64,000 nucleotides of DNA from Homarus americanus (Eukaryota; Arthropoda; Malacostraca; Decapoda; Nephropidae): NCBI RefSeq assembly GCF_018991925.1, contig NW_024722158.1, forward strand, positions 7,464,827-7,528,826. Reading direction: 5' to 3'. Below are positions 47,657 through 64,000 of this stretch, in pieces. Both the position numbers and the translations under genes were made by a program. Every line of letters starts with the position of its first letter. Positions within the stretch are counted from its first letter, which is position 1. The notes under the pieces were generated by a model. The model was not told the DNA's origin. It saw only the letters and a list, made by a program, of their open reading frames with translations, and made no database searches.

Positions 47657-47738
<82 letters not shown>
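47657..47738. repeat. (GA)n microsatellite
   Basis: About 80 bases of GA. Confidence 0.96.
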
Positions 47739-47739
<1 letters not shown>

Positions 47740-48380
47740 CTGTGAAAGTAGACATAAGATTTTCAGCATCATGGTAATTGTTACGTAAACCAAAGCTGTT
47801 AAACGAAATGTTTTGATAAAATATTAAACGAATTAAAGCTTTTGAAATGGTTGATGAGAAACACAAAACCCTGAAAAGAAAATCGAAGAAAGTAACATTC
47901 GTAAATGGAAAATAAGACTTTAATAATTCCTACATTATTTTGCTGTCAAATAATTTAATGAAGTAGAAGTTGCTATATTTACCGTCAGTACTTTGTGCCG
48001 TAGAGTACAATAGGTGGACGAGACCCAGTGTAATGGTGACAGTAGTAGGTCATGGTCCAATAACTAAAGGTCACTGATGTGTGTCTAACAAGGGTAGGGC
48101 GGTCAGTGTCGCGTTTGTTAACATTATTGAATGTTCGTTGACAACATAACCGAAGAACATCTGGGGCTACAGTGTTCATACCTGATAAAATATATACCGG
48201 ACATGGCAGCCTCCAGATCTGCCAGGATTTGCGGCTTAAGAGGAGGTCAAACTCATGCCCTTGAAAAAAACATCACTCGGCGTGAGTTGGCGCCTTAGTC
48301 GGGATATTTTGCGGCTATGGCCTAGATAAATCTGATGGTGAGGACGTGTGTTGAGACAGTAGCCTTGTATGTTGTTGACG

Positions 48381-48413
<33 letters not shown>

Positions 48414-48600
48414 GTTCCAGTCACACCCCACCACCCGAATAACAAGGTGGAAAAACTAACATGAGGAAATTGATAAATAAATAATGGCTTTAAGTTACTT
48501 ATACAAAGAGCCGCACAGAAGATTCATTAAGGTGTATTATAAAATGGATTAACGCTTGAGAGAGACTTTGGCGACAGCTTATGTAAGGAACGACTTGTCA
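47739..48600. other. Unassigned intergenic sequence with a (GT)n run
   Basis: A GT run at 48387-48412; nothing else recognised. Confidence 0.45.
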
Positions 48601-48613
48601 TGATGTGTTAAGA

Positions 48614-48887
48614 TGATGGGTGGTGGGCAGGACACCGCATCTCGACCCTCATCAATGCCACTCTACCTCCCGCCAGCACCGCACAACTGATAGGACTGCT
48701 GCGGCTTACTGCTGCTGCTGCCTCTGTTCTTGCTGCTGACTCTATTCCAGCAGCTGTCCAACTGTTGCCTCTATTCGTACTGCTGCCTTTGTTCTTACTG
48801 CTCCCTGTTCCCTCTGCAGCCGCTGTTCCTGCTGCTACAACCTCAAACGGGAATTCGGTGCAGTATCCCACCTCTACTCCTATACAG
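48614..48887 (+). other. Possible 5' exon upstream of gene 2 (weak)
   Basis: A forward frame without Met stays open through CTGCTGCTGCCTCTGTTCTT-type low-complexity sequence (Leu/Ala/Pro-rich) and ends at CTATACAG|GTAATGTG, a good donor. It could be untranslated exon sequence of gene 2, which starts at an acceptor at 49974, or chance. Confidence 0.2.
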
Positions 48888-49020
48888 GTAATGTGACTTG
48901 ATTCACTGTAGGGGACCACTTTTTTAATGTTCACATAACCTTAGCCGGATCATCTGAAGACTAGCTACCCTAACTTATGTCACCTGATGATTAAACACCC
49001 TAACACTACCTGGGGAAGTT

Positions 49021-49115
49021 TAGGTTAGGCTAGGCTAATTTAGCGTTAGGGTGGTTAGGTTAGGTTAGGTTAGGTTAGGTTAGGCTAGGCTAATTTAGCG
49101 TTAGGGTGGTTAACC
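49021..49115. repeat. TTAGG cluster with a 70-bp duplication
   Basis: Six to seven perfect TTAGG pentamers (49053-49086), flanked on both sides by the same GGCTAGGCTAATTTAGCGTT + AGGGTGGTTA block. Confidence 0.9.
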
Positions 49116-49339
49116 TTAAGATCACCAAAACTGAAGTCGTGTCTTATCTTCACGAGATCCACTTTTACTTTTAACACACCTGAGAGACGAAACATATGAC
49201 TGACAGGTGATTGACGTAATATGTCTTCATCCATGTCAGACCTTGTGAGTGACTGACATGATCATGTATTATCGCATCAGTAGCAAGAATTATATATAAC
49301 ATTCTGGATGTATAAACTGAATGCATTACTGAGTGATCT

Positions 49340-49712
49340 TAGAGCACTACCACCCTCACCATCCTCACTACCACCCTCACCATCCTCACTACCACCCTCA
49401 CCATCCTCACTACCACCCTCACCATCCTCACTACCACCCTCACCATCCTCACTACCACCCTCACCACTACCTCACCATCCTCACCACCATCCTCACCCTC
49501 ATCCTTACTCACCATCCTCACTACCACCCTCACCATCCTCACTACCACCCTCACCATCCTCCTACCACCCTCACCATACCCACCCTCACCATCCTCACTA
49601 CCACCCTCACCATCCTCACTACCACCCTCACCATCCTCACTACCATCCTCACTATCATCCTCACTACCACCCTCACCATCCTCACTACCATCCTCACTAT
49701 CATCCTCACCTC
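49340..49712. repeat. 21-bp array (CACTACCACCCTCACCATCCT)
   Basis: About 17 copies of the unit, with CACTATCATCCT variants at the end. Unit length is divisible by three, giving spurious open frames on both strands. Confidence 0.95.
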
Positions 49713-49850
49713 CTGGTACTGATGTTTACTTATTTCACTCACCATAGTATTAATAATTGTATTTATGTATACTTTTAAATATACATACGTACGGAAAATT
49801 ATGCGTGTTTGCTTGTATTCGAATACTTAGTTTCTGTATTCTACCAATCC

Positions 49851-49852
<2 letters not shown>

Positions 49853-49881
<29 letters not shown>

Positions 49882-49915
49882 CATACATACATACATACAT
49901 ACATACATACATACA
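49853..49915. repeat. (CATA)n microsatellite
   Basis: Perfect CATA run about 60 bp upstream of the acceptor before gene 2's start. Confidence 0.95.
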
Positions 49916-50004
49916 CTTAGCCTTCACAGGTAGAGGCGTAAACATATTTCAGTGTTTATATCCTTTATACACAGGGAAGAGTAAGCAGCCAGACGAGAAC
50001 ACAA

Positions 50005-59321
<9,317 letters not shown>

Positions 59322-59499
59322 GATTAAAAACAAAAACATTGGATATTGATGTTTTTTTGTTGTGTGTTGTTGTTGTTTTTTTTTTAAGAGAACGGCGCTG
59401 TGACATCTTATTAGTGGTGTCTGGTGGAGTAACGAACGTACAGTATATATTTGTATATGGTTTTGTATATAATGAAAGAGCTATTCCTTCCTTCTTCCT

Positions 59500-59765
59500 T
59501 CCCTTCCTCCTCACTCTCCGTCACACACTTCTCTCACCCTCCGTCACACACTTCTCTCTCCCTCCTCACTCTCCGTCACACACTTCTCTCTCCCTCCGTC
59601 ACACACTTCTTTCTCCCTCCTCACTCTCCGTCACACACTTCTCTCTCCCTCCTCACTCTCCGTCACACACTTCTCTCTCCCTCCTCACTCTCCGTCACAC
59701 ACTTCTCTCTCCCTCCTCACCCTCCGTCACACACTTCTCTCTTCCTCCTCACACTTCATCACACA
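59500..59765. repeat. 32-bp array in the gene 2 3' region
   Basis: About eight copies of CCTCACTCTCCGTCACACAC + TTCTCTCTCCCT, 180 bp after the stop, probably within the 3' UTR. No AATAAA was found between the stop and the array. Confidence 0.93.
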
Positions 59766-60435
59766 CAACAACTGCTTCTTAATGTTCCTTTCTAATGAAA
59801 AATCTATACCCAGTGATTGATTGATACACTCACCACACTGCCACAGTCTAGTACGGTGTAGGGCCTAACTCAAAGCCATAATCTCTAACAAACAACAAAA
59901 ATAAGTGTATGGTAACATGTAGGTCAACAATGATGTGTCTATTGCCTCTGTGTGTGTGTATGTGTGAGGGTCAGCTTAGGTACTGTACTTATATTAAAGT
60001 TATGTGAGTATATTAGTAAATGCACTATCACTGTGAAATTAGTTAAGGGTAAGTGACTTGATCTTATATAATGGTAGACAAACACTTACATAATTATAGA
60101 ATACATAACAAATTACAGTTACATAACGTTTAGTAATGCTCCTGTAATATTTGTCAAAGGGAATATGTGTCCTGTTCCTAATGGGGTCTTGTCTTATTGG
60201 CTTCACACCTAAACTAACCTAACCTAAAATAACTTAATCGAATCAAGCTTAACCTTTCTTAACCTAGTCTGACCTTAGCCTAACCTAACCTAACCTATCC
60301 TAACTTAATGAAGCCTAACCTAACCAAACATAACCTATCCTTAGAATTGGGTGGTTGAAGTCTTAATGGGTGGGATAGGTTAGGGTAAGGTACAGTACGC
60401 CTGAAGCCTACAGGAACTGAGGTCTCTATTTTTTT
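59766..60435. other. Unassigned; CCTAA cluster at 60205-60340
   Basis: Nothing coding. Degenerate CCTAA pentamers near the end. Confidence 0.5.
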
Positions 60436-60439
60436 TTAA

Positions 60440-60889
60440 CTGTACCCTTTCGACTCTCACTGACCATCACCACGACCTCATCTGCAAATTTGGTAAGAAG
60501 CTTCTACACCAACCTCGACACCGGCTCCTACTACCACCTGAGATCCCTAGCCCGAGAATTGCTGTTCGACACCACAACCGCACCCAGCCCATACGTGCAC
60601 GAACTGATCGCTATAAGAACAGCCCAGTCCCAACCACTGTAAAAATTATCAATAACTTGTAATAAACCAGTGTATTCACTCCCAGTAAATCCTACTTCTT
60701 GCACTGCCACTATGTTGAAATGCCCTGTAGTTTGAGCTTTTCCCCATCTAGTTATTATATAGCTTATTTGTATCACTTATGATATTATTTGTAATTCGTA
60801 ACCCATTCCCCAATTATGTAACTGTATATTTTCAGCCTTCTGGCTGCTATGCTCATTCAATAAACCGTTAATTATTATTATTATTTTAT

Positions 60890-60893
<4 letters not shown>
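60440..60893 (+). mobile_element. Non-LTR retrotransposon 3' end with (ATT)n tail
   Basis: Near-identical to 10785-11237: encodes the last 70 or so residues (KFGKKLLHQPRHRLLLPPEI, then IRARTDRYKNSPVPTTVKII), the same UTR and AATAAACCGTTAATT plus ATT triplets. Truncated at the 5' end just after a T-run. Confidence 0.9.

Positions 60894-60960
<67 letters not shown>
60894..60960. repeat. (CA)n microsatellite
   Basis: CA run directly following the retrotransposon's ATT tail. Confidence 0.95.
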
Positions 60961-60961
<1 letters not shown>

Positions 60962-61148
60962 TATTGATGCCACAAATACGACACTCGAGAGGACGGTAAA
61001 ACCACAACGCACTTCTGGCTCCATCTTGGCATCATGAGTTTGGTGATCCAGTTCCTACTTCCTCATCAATATTGAAGATAAAGAATAAAGATGACTTGGA
61101 AATGTTAAGAAGTTATTTTGCTTTGTTTTAGCTCCTATGAGAATACTA

Positions 61149-61150
<2 letters not shown>

Positions 61151-61184
<34 letters not shown>
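61151..61184. repeat. (GT)n microsatellite
   Basis: Perfect GT run of about 34 bases. Confidence 0.95.
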
Positions 61185-61189
<5 letters not shown>

Positions 61190-61294
61190 AGGGTCTGGTC
61201 TTCAAAGCTCTGGTGTACTATTGGGTTGAAGATGAATAAATAAAATGGTACCATTTGACCATGTAAAGTCGGGCATGAGTATTTAGACACCTGC

Positions 61295-61465
61295 CTCAGT
61301 CTTGGTGGACACTTTCCTCAGTCTTGGTGGACACTTTCCTCAGTCTTGGTGGACACTTTCCTCAGTCTTGGTGGACACTTTCCTCAGTCTTGGTGGACAC
61401 TTTCCTCAGTCTTGGTGGACACTTTCCTCAGTCTTGGTGGACACTTTCCTCAGTCTTGGTGGACA
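61295..61465. repeat. 22-bp array (CTTTCCTCAGTCTTGGTGGACA)
   Basis: Seven to eight nearly perfect copies; open in all three frames with a 66-base cycle. Confidence 0.95.
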
Positions 61466-62340
61466 GCTCTGGTGGCTGGGAGGAGTCAAGGTCACCCACA
61501 CACTGCGGAAGTCCATCATTGTGTGTACTGATGGCGAAGGTCAGTGTGTGTGTGTGTGATCAGATGAGGCTTATCTTGTCATCTTCCAGGTAAGACTCGC
61601 CTTATCAGTGAGTGGTGGTGTACCTGCCCTACATCTCCTAATTAACTCCCAGAGGTGAATGAACTTACCTCGTGGGTGAATATTAGTTAAGTTTATTTCA
61701 ACGTTCCAGACTGATCGTTTGACTGACTGACTGAGTGAGTGACTAATTGACTACATAATTGACTGGCTGCCTGACTAACAAACTAACTTAATAGCTTATT
61801 GGGTAACTGGCTGATAGACTCGCTGATTGAGAGATCATTTGACAAACAAACTAACTAATAACTACGTAATTAACTACGTAACCAACCAACTAACTACCTA
61901 AGCGTCAGAGAACCCCATGACCTCCCTCCCTTGACCCTGTTCATGATCAATACATGTGTGCTTGTGGTACTTGTGGTCACTTACACATTGTTTACATCTC
62001 ATTAACCTTTCTACCGTTAGCCAGAATAAAATACCTAAGTGAGACAGACAAACAGACAGACAGACAAAGACGACACTGACTGCAAAACAACATATGAGAG
62101 GTAGGAGATGAGATAATGAATACGGATAAACAGGATGATGATAAACAGTGTAGAGGTAAACAAAAAAATGAAATAACAGTACACAGGGACGAGGCGATGA
62201 TGAATAGAAACAAAATCGAGAGTGGCAGAAGTGGATGAAGGAGAGTTTTATGAGGAGTGTTGGTGTATGAGGGTGTGTGTGTGTGTATGCTTAACAACGT
62301 GCTTCCTTCTCATCCTCACAACTCAACGCTCTCTCTCTCT
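61466..62340. other. Unassigned intergenic sequence
   Basis: A loose ACTGACTGA/AACTAACTA-type repetition at 61710-61900 and CAGACAGACA near 62045. No gene. Confidence 0.45.
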
Positions 62341-62346
62341 CTCTTT

Positions 62347-63530
<1,184 letters not shown>

Positions 63531-63605
63531 AGTGCATGGCGGATAAGTGGATACAATGTTCGTCTTCTGCCCTAACGGGTACTGGTTCGAGCCCAGTTTA
63601 CCAAA
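63531..63605 (+). other. tRNA-like or SINE head (weak)
   Basis: GGTTCGAGCCC (63584-63594) fits the B box and sits in a 5-bp stem ACTGG/CCAGT. GCGGATAAGTGGATACAA upstream loosely resembles an A box. No acceptor stem pairs, so a true tRNA is unlikely. Confidence 0.3.
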
Positions 63606-64000
63606 CTGTAAAGAGGTGCCTGACTTTATAGACACAAAGTGAAGGCGGTCGAATGCTAATGTACGGAAGGCTTCTAATTCAGTGTGTACCATTCAAGAGT
63701 AGAAAATAGGGTATAGAATCCTTTCCAAGAGACTCACTGGCATGTTTATCTTCTAATTTTTGGTGTCTTCGCTCATAATGCCATCCACAACGTTTCTGTC
63801 TCATCAAAAAACCTTGTCTCAGTCTAAAAAAAAATTGTCTCAGTACAGCACGTTTCCGTCCCCAATGATACCACGGCCCCAAAATGTTTCTGTCCGTGGC
63901 ATTATGTTTGTGTAAAAGCAATCACCCGCGGGTTTGTCACTCACGGAGAGGAACTTTACAAAGATTCCCGGGCCGGTGGAAGTTGTTTGGACTTACTTCC
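63606..64000. other. Unassigned right end of the window
   Basis: Contains several CGTTTCTGTC/CGTTTCCGTC motifs between 63790 and 63890. No gene. Confidence 0.4.

Noticed and set aside
63531..63605. Functional tRNA gene
   Set aside because: B box and T arm fit, but no acceptor stem or clear anticodon arm can be formed.

Overview
The window is arthropod nuclear DNA, most likely from a decapod crustacean. The genes have many small exons with GT-AG introns. The pentamer TTAGG/CCTAA recurs many times, and the retroelement mix (Penelope-like, non-LTR, pogo/Tigger) and extreme density of micro- and minisatellites fit decapods. The species assignment is inference; no search was run. There is one 99-base assembly gap (4563-4661).

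Only two protein-coding host genes are convincing. They are a head-to-tail pair on the + strand encoding organic anion transporting polypeptides (OATP/SLCO, 12 membrane segments, Kazal-like extracellular loop). Gene 1 (coding 31359-44292, 14 coding exons, 749 codons plus stop) is intact by hand splicing: every intron is GT-AG, phases agree and the total is divisible by three. Gene 2 (coding 50005-59321) has the same 14-exon architecture with the same intron phases. As assembled it carries a one-base deletion in its fourth coding exon and a near-identical 1.15 kb tandem duplication of the three exons for the Kazal loop and TM10. The first coding exon of each gene has a splice acceptor just upstream of its ATG, so 5' untranslated exons and promoters lie further upstream and were not identified.

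Layout. 1-4560: minisatellites and microsatellites. 4.9-25.3 kb: a transposon graveyard with interlocked pogo/Tigger-type elements, a Penelope-like element with a hammerhead-like motif, several non-LTR retrotransposon fragments on both strands, a degenerate gag with two zinc knuckles, a piggyBac-type MITE, a hAT-type MITE with perfect target-site duplication, and a long foldback element. 23.9-31.3 kb: almost continuous tandem arrays (40, 19, 44 and about 20 bp units, and a G-rich tract). 31.3-44.8 kb: gene 1, with a retroelement fragment carrying a nuclease-like domain inserted in an AGT microsatellite of its last intron. 44.8-50 kb: intergenic with retroelement debris. 50-59.3 kb: gene 2. 59.3-64 kb: arrays, a third copy of one retrotransposon 3' end, and unassigned sequence.

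The most unusual pattern is in the introns of the two transporter genes. Many intronic minisatellites begin exactly at a splice junction, with a repeat unit containing a copy of that junction. Exons are therefore followed by dozens of donor-like sequences, or in gene 2 preceded by about a dozen acceptor-like sequences. The same exon in both paralogues (ending ATTATAG|GTAAGT) shows this independently.
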